Source: Chaenocephalus aceratus | Lineage: Eukaryota; Chordata; Actinopteri; Perciformes; Channichthyidae | Direction: 5' to 3' | NCBI GenBank assembly: GCA_023974075.1 | Contig: CM043801.1 | Coordinates: 34,275,759-34,339,758, forward strand | Length of the DNA: 64,000 bases | Shown here: positions 43,102-54,521 of the stretch, piece after piece | Position numbering within the stretch: position 1 is the first letter of the stretch | Layout: the number at the start of each line of letters is the position of its first letter | Made by a program: the position numbers and the translations under genes | The notes under the pieces: model-generated | What the model was told of the DNA's origin: nothing | Database searches by the model: none | What the model saw: the letters and a program-made list of their open reading frames with translations, nothing else

Positions 43102-43899
43102 GCCTAACCACTGTAAAGTGTTTGCTCACATACGCTGCTCTCCTTTTAGTGGTTGATAAGGAGCCATCCTTGCCACAACATCTTGTTATGACATTGCTCT
43201 CTGAGGCAGCCCTGACTAACTGTCTCACAATTGAATCATTTACATCTGTGTTTCCTTTCAAAATGTCCTTGACAGAATTATGCAGCAGTGGCTGGGACAG
43301 TTCACATATCTGTAGAAGCTGTTGTATGACTTCTTGTACAGAACTTTCTGGAATATGAAGGATGGTTTGCATCTTTAAAAAAGAGCTGCTAGGTTGTGCT
43401 CCAACTGTTTTCCTAGATCCTGATATTCTTCATCACTGGAATCCCCACTGCCAGTATCCTCTAAATCAGTCGTGTCCTTTGGAGGCTCGTGTTCTTCTTG
43501 GGCCATTTCGTCATTTACACCAACAGGGACTATTTCTGGCTTAAACATCCTCCAATTGTCTGTTCTGTGCTCTTTACTTTTATGTGCATTAAATGTGGAG
43601 TACACATTAGTTGCGAAGTTGCAACCTTTATATGGACACTGTACTCTGTGACTGACTTTTATGTGTACTGCGCAGGTGAGTGAACAAAATTGCTTCTGTG
43701 CAGGGTGCAGCAAAATCACACACCTGACAGTGTAAGGTTACTTGGGCAGTTTCACATTGTTTTGCATACTGGGCTTTCTGGTGAATCGTACACAAGTGGA
43801 CTTTAAGTGCATTGATTGAGTTAAATGTGCACACACATTCTTGGTGTAAGCATGGAAACGGTACAGTTCGACTGACTGTAGCTCCCATGTTGTAACCTG

Positions 43900-44345
43900 T
43901 AATGTTTCAATAGGTAGCCTCTTCTCTCAGATACAAACTCACAGTATTTGCACTTCCACTGCATCTTCACAAGAACCTGTAAAACAGAACATAAGAAAAT
44001 GTTTAGCTCAACTACTCACTTAGTAACATTAACTGTTATTCATTTAATTTGTAAACCATTAACTCTACTGCAAAACGTTAAGCAACCTCTGCTAATATCT
44101 AATATTGCTAAGTTCCTGTTGTAAATGTGACAAAACACTCCCGTGAAAAATACATTAACTCCACTGCAGAACGTTATCTAACCTCTGCTAATATCCCCTT
44201 AATGACAAGCTTCTTTGAACATTTTGCTAAGTTACTGTTATATGTGACAAATCACTCATATGCAACCTTATGAAAAGCCATTTTAAATCGTTTTTTTACC
44301 ATATGAACAGACGTTAAGTGTTAGCTAACCTCTGCTAATATCCCC
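43900..44345. repeat. Diverged tandem repeat, about 110 bp
   Basis: ACTGCARAACGTTA, AACCTCTGCTAATATC and GTGACAAA(A/T)CACTC recur about every 105-125 bp (44060 on, 44160 on, partial at 44315). The stretch separates the C2H2 pseudogene from the second Harbinger remnant. No gene is seen. Confidence 0.6.
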
Positions 44346-44658
44346 TTATCCTCCTCCTCTCCTGTCTGCCCTGCCTCAGCTTGCTGGCTGCTGGCTGGCT
44401 GCTGGCTGGCTGAGGCTGCGGCCACACGAGGACGAATTCGGTCGTTTGCGTTACTGTTTAGTGTCATATAGACCGTTCGTTCACACGAGGACGACCGAAT
44501 ACGGCACTAAACGACTGAGGAAACGATAACGGGTCCCAAGGTGGATAGAAAGGCATACGCAACTCTCTGGGGGGGTCAAACGGCTCCGTGTGTGCGCCCT
44601 ATCCGAACATTTTCAGATCACCGATAGTGATTGCGCAATAGCCCCGCCTCTCCCCACC

Positions 44659-45886
44659 TAGGGTGACCAGATCCCAACAAACCAAATGTGGGACAAGGAG
44701 TATGGTTGTGTGGGACAATGTGGGACACCCTCTCAACAGCACCCCCCAACCCCCGGAAAAAAACCGTAACAAATATATAACAACTGAGCAGAAAGTGAAG
44801 TCAAAATGCAGTTTTTTAATAAAGAAAAGTAAACCAAGGCAGCAGGCATTATTCACTTCAAGTGTTTAGAAATGCATCTTCTTAATTCAACTAGTGTATT
44901 ACCTGAACAAGTAGGCACAACATAAATGAATAGATAAAATAAAACCAACACTGGCCAGGAGGGAACAGAAACATAATCATACATAAAATAAAATAGCTTT
45001 CAGTTTTGTCCATCACAGCAACAGAAGGTGGGCCCCCACACACAGTGTGTGGGCTATTTTGTCACCTAGAACCACTGGTGTCTTTGACTCTGTCAAACAA
45101 CTCTCCACAGAGGCAGGGGCAAGCACATCTGTTATTATGGACGCTGCTTTTGTACGACCACATGACATTTTCTTACTATCTCAGAGTCTGGAAAAATGGT
45201 CGGCGCTAGCTTGTTACCAGTCATTTGACCGGTATGAATGGGAGTGTTGCACTATATGGTAAACACTGGTTATTTCTGCTGCTGTCACCTTGTCTGAGTG
45301 ACCATCATGTTTTGGTTTGAGTAGGAATGTCTCCATAGAGTGGGATGTCTCTTTTTGAGCGACACGTTTCTTGTGAGAATCGCATTCTCTGTGTCTTTTG
45401 ACGTCGTATTCACCGCCATGTGAAATTAAAAAATTACTCTTGCAAAGATTGCAAAAAAATCTCTGAGAGTCGCCCTGCACTGGCTGCACCCACGGGTAAG
45501 TGTCTTCCCAGTCTGTGTTGTATGTGCATCTTCTTTTCTTCTTAGCTGTAGTTTCAGTTTCCTCCATTTTCCATAACCTGCTGCGTCGCCTGCGTTCGTT
45601 GTTGTTGTTTGGCGGGGTGGGGGGTTGTGTGTGAGTGAGTTACTCTCATTGGTTAACACTTGACCAGCACCCGCCGTGTGTTACAGTTTGATTGACAGCA
45701 AACACAGCCCCCTGATGATAGCCTTCCCTGCTTTCTCAACAGCCATTGGATGAATCTGATTTGAAAGAAAAGCGTTTTAGCCAATCAAAATGAAATATGC
45801 GGGACATCGTCTCAATTTGCGGGACGCACCAAAAATCGTGAAAATGCTGTGCAGTCCCGCGCAAAGCGGGACATCTGGTCACCCTA
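44659..45886 (-). mobile_element. hAT-like element, 8-bp TSD
   Basis: The ends are TAGGGTGACCAGAT and ATCTGGTCACCCTA. The perfect TSD TCCCCACC is at 44651-44658 and 45887-45894. It is nested inside 44411-46804. On the minus strand it keeps a first coding exon with a zinc finger (next entry). The remainder of a transposase is absent. Confidence 0.85.
45214..45567 (-). pseudogene. N-terminal zinc-finger exon of a hAT transposase
   Basis: A 117-aa frame with an ATG start (MEETETTAKKKRR). A BED/TTF-like finger, CNLCKSNF…HGGEYDVKRHRE…H, lies at about residues 39-66. KVTAAEITSVYHIVQHSHSY follows, where full-length relatives continue into the transposase body. Here the frame ends after SNDW. It is open and could be translated, but it is only the DNA-binding part. 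Expression is unknown. Confidence 0.6.
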
Positions 45887-46804
45887 TCCCCACCTCTTCT
45901 GCTCACCTCAGTTTACCCCGCGCCAGTGCTGAAGTGTTTCGCCACCAACAACAACAACAATGGCGGATCACAGAGTTGCTATCGTGCTCCGGACGCTATT
46001 GACCATGCTACAGTTGTTTGTGCAACATCTACAGTAATAATGATGAGGCAATAGCCCCGCCTCTCCCCACCTCTGCTGCTCACCCCCGCGTCAAAGTAAA
46101 CTGCACCCTGAATTCAGATTATTTATCTTTCTCTCGCGAGTGAAGTCTAATCTGACAGGACGGAGACACGCAGCTCTGCTCACCTGCAGCTCCTCCCGCG
46201 GCAGCAAAACACACACTTCAAGTCAGATCATCACCCTTAGCTATTTTAATTACCTCTCAAACTCCCTAAACTAGTTATAAATATGTTTATTTTTACTGTC
46301 GGCCGGGTCACTCATTACTGGATCAGCTGCTGCATGAGACAGACACTGACGCTGTCCGAAGAGAAGGAGGAGAAAGAGAGGCTCCGTGTATTTTATTATT
46401 ATATTATATAGAGTCGTTATTCATTTGTTTTAAAGCTCAATAAATAACAAAGAAGACCTTTGACCGGCACTTTTATAATTTTGTCGGAAGATTTAAACTT
46501 TAAAACACGTTGACTGGCGAAAAACTCTGCCCGGTTCTCTCGGCCCCCACCGCGGAGAATAAACAGAAGGGCAACCATGACAACCATGCTTCTTCGCTGC
46601 TTTTGTGGAGGAAGTTACAGCGCCACTACAGGCTCGGCATATGTACTGCAGCTTCTCCAGCGGCTGGAGCTAAACGGAGCGGTCTCGTGTGGGCAGACAC
46701 TATCCGGATAACTATTGCGTGTGGACGGAAGCTTGTTTGCGATTGCGTTTGCGTTAATCCTATGCGTTTAGCCGTTTTTGTCCTCGTGTGGCCGCAGCCT
46801 GAGT

Positions 46805-47648
46805 CTCACCAAGGCTTTCATCTAGCTGGCTTTGGCTCTCATCCTCTGACACCTGGCTGGGGTCAGGAGTAGTACAGGGGGGTGGAGGCAGGGTTTGCCG
46901 GGGGATATTGCTGGACGTCTCACGGTCAATGAGAAATGGGGTTAAAAAACCCATCACTGCCGTGAAACGCCAGGGCTTATATCCCCCTGACGACCCTGCC
47001 CCGCTTCTTTTTGCCTCCTTCTCCCTAGCTTTCTCCTTCCGGAACCTGTCCCTCAGAGACTTCCACCTTGTCCTGCACGATTCCTCTAATGAAATGAAAT
47101 AATAAAGTTAATTTGTTGAACTACTTCAAGAATTGACTAAATTATTCCTACATTAATGAAAAGCAAATCCCTTTATCACTGTCATTTGTCATAAAAGGTT
47201 TTACATTCACACTTTATATGATGAACATTTATGACATTAATGGTGCTATTTTATGCTACATTCCATGCTGGCTAAATATACTGTCTATGCCTGCAAGCTG
47301 TCCATTCAATGTTAAAATTAAGTACACTGGATATATCAAATCAAGTTTTATTTATATAGCACATTTATAAACATTTATAAACGATTTTTGGTCGAGCCAA
47401 AGTGCTGTACATATAATAAAACTAGCCTACAGTAGAGACACGTTACAGCAAATACAACAGCACAGTTTGTTCAGAATATCATATATAATATAAACTCCCC
47501 AAACTGGCGAAAACCTACCAGTTCCGCCCACTGTCTCTGCCACCTCCCTCTATGCCTGGCTCCTCCGGTTTGTATCCCGATAAATGAACAGAGACTGATC
47601 ATATAACACCGGGTGATTCACTACCGCTATAATTAATTTCTCCTCCAT
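46805..47648 (-). pseudogene. MADF gene of second Harbinger, broken
   Basis: Exon 1 spans 47648-47519: MEEKLIIAVVNHPVLYDQSL … and REVAETVGG, with a GTAGGT donor. A TAG at 47550-47552 stands where the family has Trp. Exon 2 begins at 47085 after TTTCATTAG and encodes SCRTRWKSLRDRFRKEKARE, then SSGGYKPWRFTAVMGFLTP and an acidic Ser/Gln tail cut by the TIR element at 46804. The tail continues at 44410-44340. The exon phases equal those of the first Harbinger copy. Confidence 0.75.
47336..47470. repeat. Shared short repeat in MADF introns
   Basis: ATCAAGTTTTATTTATATAG and the following 110 bp also occur at 18240-18370, in the same intron of the other Harbinger copy. It resembles a LINE/SINE 3' tail (AATAAAAC…TATATAG), so it was probably inserted before the two copies diverged. 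Confidence 0.6.
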
Positions 47649-48148
47649 TTTTTGGAATATGAGGAAATGACCTGCGTAGTCTCTCCCAGCATACACGCGG
47701 TTTGATTGGCTAGCGCTTGTACTGGCAGATTTGCATAAAAGGGATTTCATTGGCTGACGCCTCCGTCGAGGTGTCAAAAGTTGAACATTGCTCAACTTTT
47801 GACGCCAGCAACGCTCCACGTCGCTTCCCAAAATGCAGTTCGGCTAAAAGTGACGTCACTCCATTCAAAGTGAATGGGCAGAAGCGTTGGAAGCTTCAAC
47901 GCACGCCGCTGTGTGGACTGGCCGTCACATGCCATTTTAAATCGGTTTTGTTACCATATTCTTTCACACACAGTGACGTCACGAGCTACCCACAATGCAA
48001 CGCGCGCCATATATATATATATATATAAATACGCCATTTTCCTGGAGGTGCTAATATCCTGGAGGTGCTAATATAAACAGCTAGCTAACATAGCCAGGCA
48101 GAGCGCACTAGGTTATTTTTCTGAATTAACGACCGAAGAAATCGCTGC

Positions 48149-48331
48149 ATGTCTTCGGATTACATCTCTGGACTTGAGGAGTGTGCTCTAGGTCGTTACC
48201 AGCGTAAACTAGAGCTGTGTGGGTTGTCCGATTGCCCTTACAGACTGCCTGCAGATGTATGGAAAAACTACTCTCGAAAGTGGCCTTCGGTCGATTTTGG
48301 CAGCATCTACGTCTATCTTCTGGAAACACCA
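48149..48331 (+). CDS. Exon fragment of YqaJ/ZSWIM-like multicopy protein
   Basis: The open exon reads YISGLEECALGRYQRKLELC, then PYRLPADVWKNYSRKWP and SIYVYLLETPG, ending at a GTGAAT donor-like site. It resembles the N-terminal exon of repeated fish proteins carrying a YqaJ recombinase domain. Later exons are not in view. A CA-box of AT repeats (48011-48028) lies upstream. It may be a gene fragment or pseudogene. The family call is from memory and uncertain. Confidence 0.4.
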
Positions 48332-50005
48332 GGTGAATACCCCACTTGTCACGATAATATTATCATGCCATTGCATATATGTGGTATTTTATAGTTGACT
48401 AGATATAGATTAAGGCAATAGACTATGATTTCTGCTTGCACCTCGCGTGTGAAATGGCGCATACCGGAAGTACGGTGTCGCCCTCGGCCCAAAACCCGTA
48501 TGTGTGTGTGAAAGAATAAACAGACCTGTAAGCTAAACCACGTGCAGATTTAGTGCTAAGCTAACTTGTTGTGAGCAGGTCTTTTAGCTAATACATTTTT
48601 GACAGGAAGAAAGATATCTAACAGCACAGTGTGTTACTGCCATGGTAAACCGACTGTTGGCATCCATGACAGCTGAGAATATGAAAGTTACCAGGGTGGA
48701 AGCAAGTGAACATAAAGAAGGCCAGAGGATTGTTTTAAGAAAGTTTTTTAAATCGAAGATGGAAGCAGCGGATAAAAACTGGCCCGTTGAGATGGAGATG
48801 GAGACGGAGGCACAGGAAATGTCACATTAACCTGTTTTGATGGAAACACGAGAGGACATTGGGATGGAAAGTACCGGAATCTGAAGAAAGGGAACACAAA
48901 GGCCGACACTCGCCTTGCTTATAGTCATGTTTCACCTTTAAACTTTGTCATTACGTAACAGAAATTCAAACATTTTAAGAGAAAGTGGAAAAATAAACGT
49001 TGCTTCGGTTCATACACGGTGTTTTGGAGTCCCCTCCAAAGTCAGGATTCAAGAATGAAAATGTGCACATAGTACGCTTGGTGTCAGAGTGCCATGCTGT
49101 GTATGTATGTGTGTGTGCGGCTGTATATAATGTTTTGTGTGTAATGTGTGTTTGTGTACGTGTGTAAAAACAAATCCCGTCATGTCAGATGTTGTGGGGA
49201 AAGGTTTTTTTCTTTCTTTTCTGTCCGGATGCTGTCTGACCACGTAGGATCTGAAGCTGCTCCTCCATTGTGTTCATACTGCTGAGTCGTACCTACCGAG
49301 ATGTAAGAGTTGTAATTTTAAAGGTTTGACGAGGAAGAGAAACAGCAGCTCTGAATGTATAGTGCCTTGCTTTTTGTGTACAGTTTATATACAGAAATTC
49401 TAGTCTGCATTTTTAAAGACTTTCTTTGTGATATAAGACATAGTGAATTAAATCACAATAATGATCAACTCGAAAACATGTCGTCCTGTGTCTCTGGATT
49501 CAAACATTTTAACACTTTAATTATTTTATCTAAACCATTACATTACATTTAGCTGAGGCTTTTATCCAAAGCGACTTACAATAAGTGCATTCGACCAGGA
49601 AGATACAAACTTGAAGAAAACAGAATCATAAAGTACATCAGGTTTCATAGAGCCAAACATTTCAAGTGCTACTCAACTGGCTTTAGATAAGCCATTCCTT
49701 TGTTAGTATATAAGTGCTTAGTTAGTATCTAAGTGCTTTGTTAGTATCTAAGTGCATTTTTGTTTTTTTATTGCTCGGTTTATAGCAAGTGATTAAATGG
49801 GTAATCATCACTTTCACTTTCTATTTTCAACATAACATCCATATTAAACTGTTATATCACCCATATTACACATTGATACACCCCTATTACAGCATTATTG
49901 CACCTGCATTACACCCATTATTACACCGTACAGTACACCGACTGTAATTACACTGTTATTACACCCGTAATATACCCATATTATACTGTTATCACATCCA
50001 CATTA
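48332..50005. other. Intergenic DNA with short fish repeats
   Basis: A GACTGTTGGCATCCAT motif near 48650 recurs at 19360 and 50582. A 49547-49610 segment (TTTAGCTGAGGCTTTTATCC, AAAGCGACTTACAATAAGTG) is a very common teleost repeat. 49840-50130 is a degenerate array of TTACACCCATATTACACTGT units. The 62-aa open frame at 48642-48830 has no recognisable family. Confidence 0.45.
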
Positions 50006-51104
50006 CACATTAATAAACCTGCCATTATACCCATGTTAAACTATTATTACACACATATTATACACATGTTACACTGTTATTTTACCCATATAACACCCAT
50101 GTCACAGCAATATTACACTGTTATTACGGTGTTTTTGTGGCTCTAAATTAGCTTGAGTTGTACTTAATGATATCACTATGCTCGGGAAGTAAACAACGGA
50201 GTCCAATGGAGGCGTTTCACTCCCCCCGAGTGTGTGAGAGAGCCTTTGCAGACCATTTACGTGCACAACAATCTTTACACCACAGGAAAAGGAAAACCTA
50301 AAAAACGATAATACAGCCTCTTTAAAATACCGCTCTTATAATTTGTGCACATTTATGAGCTAGAGAAACAACCTATCTTTGATTCTGAGGGACTGTACCC
50401 ACATCAAAAACATGTTGTGGGTTTAATCATGCAACGATAAACTGTGTGAGGACACCAGACATAGGCCTACTGTAATACTAGAAATATTCACTACAACTTG
50501 AAACACTCTCTCATTCAGCAGAGGGTCCAAAGTCTAGCGGTTATTCACAGAACAGCACAGTGTGTTCCTGCCAGGTACACCGACTGTTGGCATCCATTGC
50601 AGCTGAGAATAAGACACATAAAAGACATTGAAGCTAACTGTGGACTATTTCTCAAACTAAACACTTGACATGGACACATTCAAAACACTTGGTAGGGATA
50701 CATATGGTTGATATAATTCATTATTCTTCCTATTCTCAATGAATCCCAGAAAGAAAGACCAATTGAAGACACTAGTCATTAAAACCGCGATGTGAATATA
50801 TTGTGCGGTGTTCATTAACTGCTTAGCAACAGTTTAGGTAGTTTTCAGGTAATGCTAATCAAACAAGTAGATTTTCTTCTCACAATAGCACACATTTAGA
50901 TGGGTATTCACAGAAGGATGAATGATGGAAACAAATATCAATGTCCTTTATACTAGGAAAGATTGCTGCAATTCATTGGTTTGTTTTTAATAGCTTTTGG
51001 ATGATGGATGTTGGCACAGAGGGATAAGATGTAGTAACAAGCCCCCAGGATCGTGTCATAAGGCACTTTTTTCACAAGAGGGCAGTATAATGCTAACATC
51101 TGAG

Positions 51105-52099
51105 CAGGGGCGGCGGGTGCTGCAGGCTAGGGAAGGCTAAGCCTTCCCAAATATTTGTGTAACTGCATCCTGGTAAAAGAAAAATATAATGTCTAATGTG
51201 TGTGTCTTTGACATTAGCGCTGCTATGCAGCCACCTGTGCCCTCTACGAAGCCAGTTCAACAGACCCTGGATACGTTTGAGTTATCTTAACTAACCCTAA
51301 CAAACGAGATCTCGCTAAGCGGTCCTACGACGCTGGTTATCAACTCGGTAAATCAAGCCAGGGTTTCTCTCTCCAGCTGAGAGCGCGTTCACGTGAAAGG
51401 GGCGGGGTTAGCAACATTTGACCCATCACAAGACAGGGACAAGTGTACTGACAGCGCAACATCATACTTCATTAATGAAAAGTAAACTAATATATTAGAC
51501 AAATATGAACTTTAAACATCCATGATGACTTACAACATATAATCCAGGCTACAAGCCACATGGTTGCACCTGCAAGAGAATACAGAACAAACTCGTTAAA
51601 AAATAAACTACGAGTGTTTGAAAGCGTACAACAGGTTTATGATACTGCCACATCTAAGACACGAGGGGATCTGACTTTATTACATTTGAGTTGAGTGTTT
51701 CATTAACTTAATGTGTTGCTTAAAATAATACGTCTGCATACAGTATATGTGACAATGTAACTAAGTGTTGCACGGCCAGATATGGGCTGCGAGAAGCTGA
51801 CTCAGATAAGGAAATATTGTGAGATCGATGATCTGATTGATGATGTGATATCAGGGTAATATGAATGATAAGTGCGAAATCGTCGGCGTCTCCCCTGCAT
51901 ATACGGCAGTTTAAACTGTTTCCTTTATCCTGTATACTATGAACTTGATAGATTTAAACTCCGCACACTGAGCTCTGATTGGTCAGCAGGCGGTGCTTTC
52001 ACTGAGTTGATCTCTTTTCTATAGACGCCGGAGGCGGGGCAGCGTAAATGAAAAAAAGTTATTTAGCCTTTCCAACCTGAGCCTCACGCCCCGCCTATG
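51105..52099. mobile_element. hAT-type element, shared with copy 1
   Basis: The same left end (CAGGGGCGGCGGGTGC) and TSD CATCTGAG (51097-51104 and 52100-52107) as 21796-24150. It lacks the two nested insertions there. Its interior is an inverted CTACGAAGC-family segment. It was inserted before the block was copied. Confidence 0.85.
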
Positions 52100-52332
52100 C
52101 ATCTGAGTTTCACTTGTACTTAGATAAGGCAGGATGGACTCTGGAGTTGTTTGTAGGCTACGTGACTTATTACATGGCTTAGTTGAATACTCGATTCTGA
52201 TTGGTCAATTCAGAACACGTGACACACGTTGTTAATTACCGAACAGACAGACCGCGTCAAGGACTTATTGACCGTTGTTAATGACGCGCACATCTTCAGA
52301 AAGAAGTCCGGTCGATTTAACTGCAGTTGAGC

Positions 52333-52364
52333 CGAAAAGCAAACTGCATGCAGTTTGCTTTTCG
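52333..52364. other. 32-bp perfect palindrome, second copy
   Basis: Identical to 25648-25679: CGAAAAGCAAACTGCA joined to its exact inverse complement without a spacer. Confidence 0.9.
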
Positions 52365-52470
52365 AACTGGGACATGAAAATAGCGCAGAAGTAACGGGGC
52401 AGAAACCCCTCCATTTTCACGCAGCGGTCCAGACATAGACATCAAACGGCGACACATATTCAGTTGCGAG

Positions 52471-53895
52471 CAGGGGCGGACTGGGACTACAAATCAGCCC
52501 GGGACTCTCGACCGGCCCACTTCGGTACCGTCGGCCCACCCCGGTACCCGCAAGTAAATACCGCTAGTAAATACCGCTGTAACTTGTCGGGGGGACTGGG
52601 GGGGTAGACATTTACTAGCGGTAGACATTAAGGGTAAATAATGTCTACCTCCGGGCCAGTGGACTTGTATTATCACTGGCCCCACCATTGTAACCACTGG
52701 CCCGGAGCATTCGTCCAAATAATGAAGAAAATTAACACATTTGTTGCAATAGTAATGTATGCACTAACTACATTACTACTTGTACTACAACATTTTAATC
52801 ATCAGTTCTTCCTCATTTTCCTCAATTGTTCATATTTGGTTTATTAAAATAATGATATTGTGGTCATTGTTAAAAAAATGTCTGCTATTATTATTATTTG
52901 TATAATGCACTTTCTGCCTTCCTGTCATTAGGAGTTAGACATGTAATGGCTATGTAATTTATTTGATTAGAACCTTCATTATCCTAAACTGCTGGGACAT
53001 TTGGCCAATACCTTTATATTGTCTACTACTCTTCACTTACTTGTCAGCATAGGTCGGCATTGATGTACAGAGCCGACAGAAGACCTTGTTTATATTGGCA
53101 TCATATTGAGAGGTGCAGCCAGTGACGCGTCCTAAAACCAGGAAGTAAGCTGCTGGTTCCCTCCACAAGGGTTTTGGAAAATAGCTGGAAATAAGGTCTG
53201 TGGAAAACAAACCCGTTTGATAAATGCACGTTTTGTTCAGCCGGATAATCTCCACATGTCTACCCTACTTTTATAATTTTCGAATCATAAATCTAATCGA
53301 TAGATTATAAAAGGGTTTTAGGACGCGTCACTGCAGCCAACTCCATCGATCAAGCTGGCTGAAACTTTCTCTCCCTCTTCTTCTCATGCTCCCTGTCACT
53401 CTCCTTTAACTCCTCCGGTGACTTTCTTTTATTTGAAGATTGTTTTTTGCCCGGCGCTTGGCCGGTTACCGCTGGTATTAAAAACATTTGGCGAATGGTT
53501 AGGTGGCGCGATAGTCTGTAGTGAAGCAGCGCGCTCCCGCTCACCGGAGCCTGCTCCCGCTGCGCTCCGGAGCAAACAGCTGTTTGCTTTTCACCCAACG
53601 ACAACCGACTCACGAAACGCTATGTTGTAGCGTTGATAAATGAAACAATTTAACTAAATTGCTAGTCAAAATACCAATACCACAGGACAATTTTTATATT
53701 TTTAGTGGCCCGCGAGCGGGCAAGTGGAAAGTACGTTATGCTGGCCCGGGGTGTCTAAATAGTGCTTCCGGGCCAGCGGGCCATTTAATGTCGAGCCCTG
53801 CCGGTTACCGGCCGGCCCACATCGTCCGACCGGCCCACTTCAGTACCGGCCCATCGGGATTCGTCCCGAACGTCCCGATGGCCAGTCCGCCCCTG
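52471..53895. mobile_element. hAT-type element, empty site in copy 1
   Basis: The ends CAGGGGCGGACTGG and CCAGTCCGCCCCTG are perfect inverted repeats. The TSDs GTTGCGAG (52463-52470) and GTTGCCAG (53896-53903) differ at one base. Copy 1 has a single GTTGCCAG at 25783-25790. It is rich in GGCCCAC/CCGGCC motifs near both ends. The segment 53095-53290 matches, inverted, the interior of the hAT at 19723-21497. Confidence 0.9.
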
Positions 53896-54521
53896 GTTGC
53901 CAGTTACTTTGTCATTAGGGCAGGGATATCTAGATACTTTCCAAGGTTTGACATAATGAATTGTGCTACTTTTAAAGCAAGGAGCGATGTTTTCAAATCT
54001 GTAATCAAAAAGCTCCTCAAAAACGCAAGCAGTTCCTACCGTTGGCTTTGCAAACTGACAAGACAAGAGACGCTCTAACTGTTTTTCAAATGTTACAGTT
54101 TGAAAAGCAAGCAAACTGTCTGATTGTCTTTAGTTTTCCGCTGTTGTGTGATAGCAACATGGAGGATTTTAACATTAATTTTATATATTTGGAGAGCACA
54201 GTAATTTGGAGGAATGGTTAGTGGCTGATGAGTCCCCAGTGAAGAAAAGAAAAAGACAAGAGGGACAAGAAAACAGCGGAGAAGTAACGGGCAGAAATCC
54301 TCCTTTTTACGCAGCGGTCCAGACATAGACATCAAACGGCGACACATATTCAGTGTGTTACTTTGGCATTAGGGCAGGGATATCTAGATACTTTCCAAGG
54401 TTTGACATCATGAATTGTGTACTTTAAAGCAAGCAGCGATGTTTTCAAATCTGTAATCGAAAAGCTCCTCAAAAACGCTATCGAAGCAGTTTCCTGCCGT
54501 TGGCTACGTTACTTCAAACGG

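Larger units (their letters stand above)
39690..43888 (-). pseudogene. Multicopy C2H2-finger gene, broken by transposons
   Basis: Ordered minus-strand pieces form one gene. 43888-43375 has paired C2H2 fingers (CLHQECVCTFNSINALKVH, CPYKGCNFATNVYSTFNAH) and an acidic linker. 43372-43102 contains VIQQLLQICELSQPLLHNSV and TTKRRAAYVSKHF. Across a hAT follows VEYIIDREKKSGTVYV. Then 41308-41123 has HAMLQKMLNRADILDKAL and GLYID. Across a TIR element, DDFEVSNPLGTSRKKHKM, then LISKKYFTLETLN with internal losses and stops down to about 39690. I recognise this as a protein repeated many times in fish genomes. Its function is not known to me, and it may itself come from a transposon. It is clearly inactive. 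Confidence 0.6.
44411..46804. mobile_element. TIR element (GGCTGCGGCCACACGAGGAC)
   Basis: The left AGGCTGCGGCCACACGAGGA and the right TCCTCGTGTGGCCGCAGCCT are perfect inverted repeats of at least 20 bp. It splits the MADF tail of the second Harbinger between the …SLGETQ segment and a QPASSQPAAS segment. It holds a nested hAT. The repeated phrases TAGCCCCGCCTCTCCCCACC occur at 44639 and 46052. No transposase and no clear TSD were found. Confidence 0.75.
44340..47927 (-). mobile_element. Second PIF-Harbinger remnant (MADF half)
   Basis: The right part (47640-47924) matches the right end of the Harbinger at 28100-28424 (CATACACGCGGTTTGATTGG, AAAAGTTGAACATTG). Its decayed TIR ends GTGTGGACTGGCCG, followed by TCA. 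It holds the MADF gene on the minus strand. The transposase half and left TIR are absent: the remnant stops in the MADF tail near 44340. It carries a nested TIR element and hAT. A 28/29-bp direct repeat (44277-44304 and 47931-47959) flanks it. Confidence 0.65.
50006..54521. repeat. Shared block, copy 2
   Basis: The counterpart of 18777-26397, continuous with TTACACC-type repeats on its left. It contains the shared hAT (51105-52099) and its own insertion (52471-53895). It ends at CTACGTTACTTCAAAC, after which the copies diverge. It lies about 1.6 kb upstream of thioesterase copy 2. Confidence 0.85.

Noticed and set aside
48642..48830. 62-aa frame starting MVNRLLASM
   Set aside because: The start lies in a dispersed repeat motif also found at 19360 and 50582, and no family or splice context supports it.
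49898..50146. 82-aa His/Tyr/Thr-rich frame
   Set aside because: It is a translation of a degenerate TTACACCCATATTACAC array.
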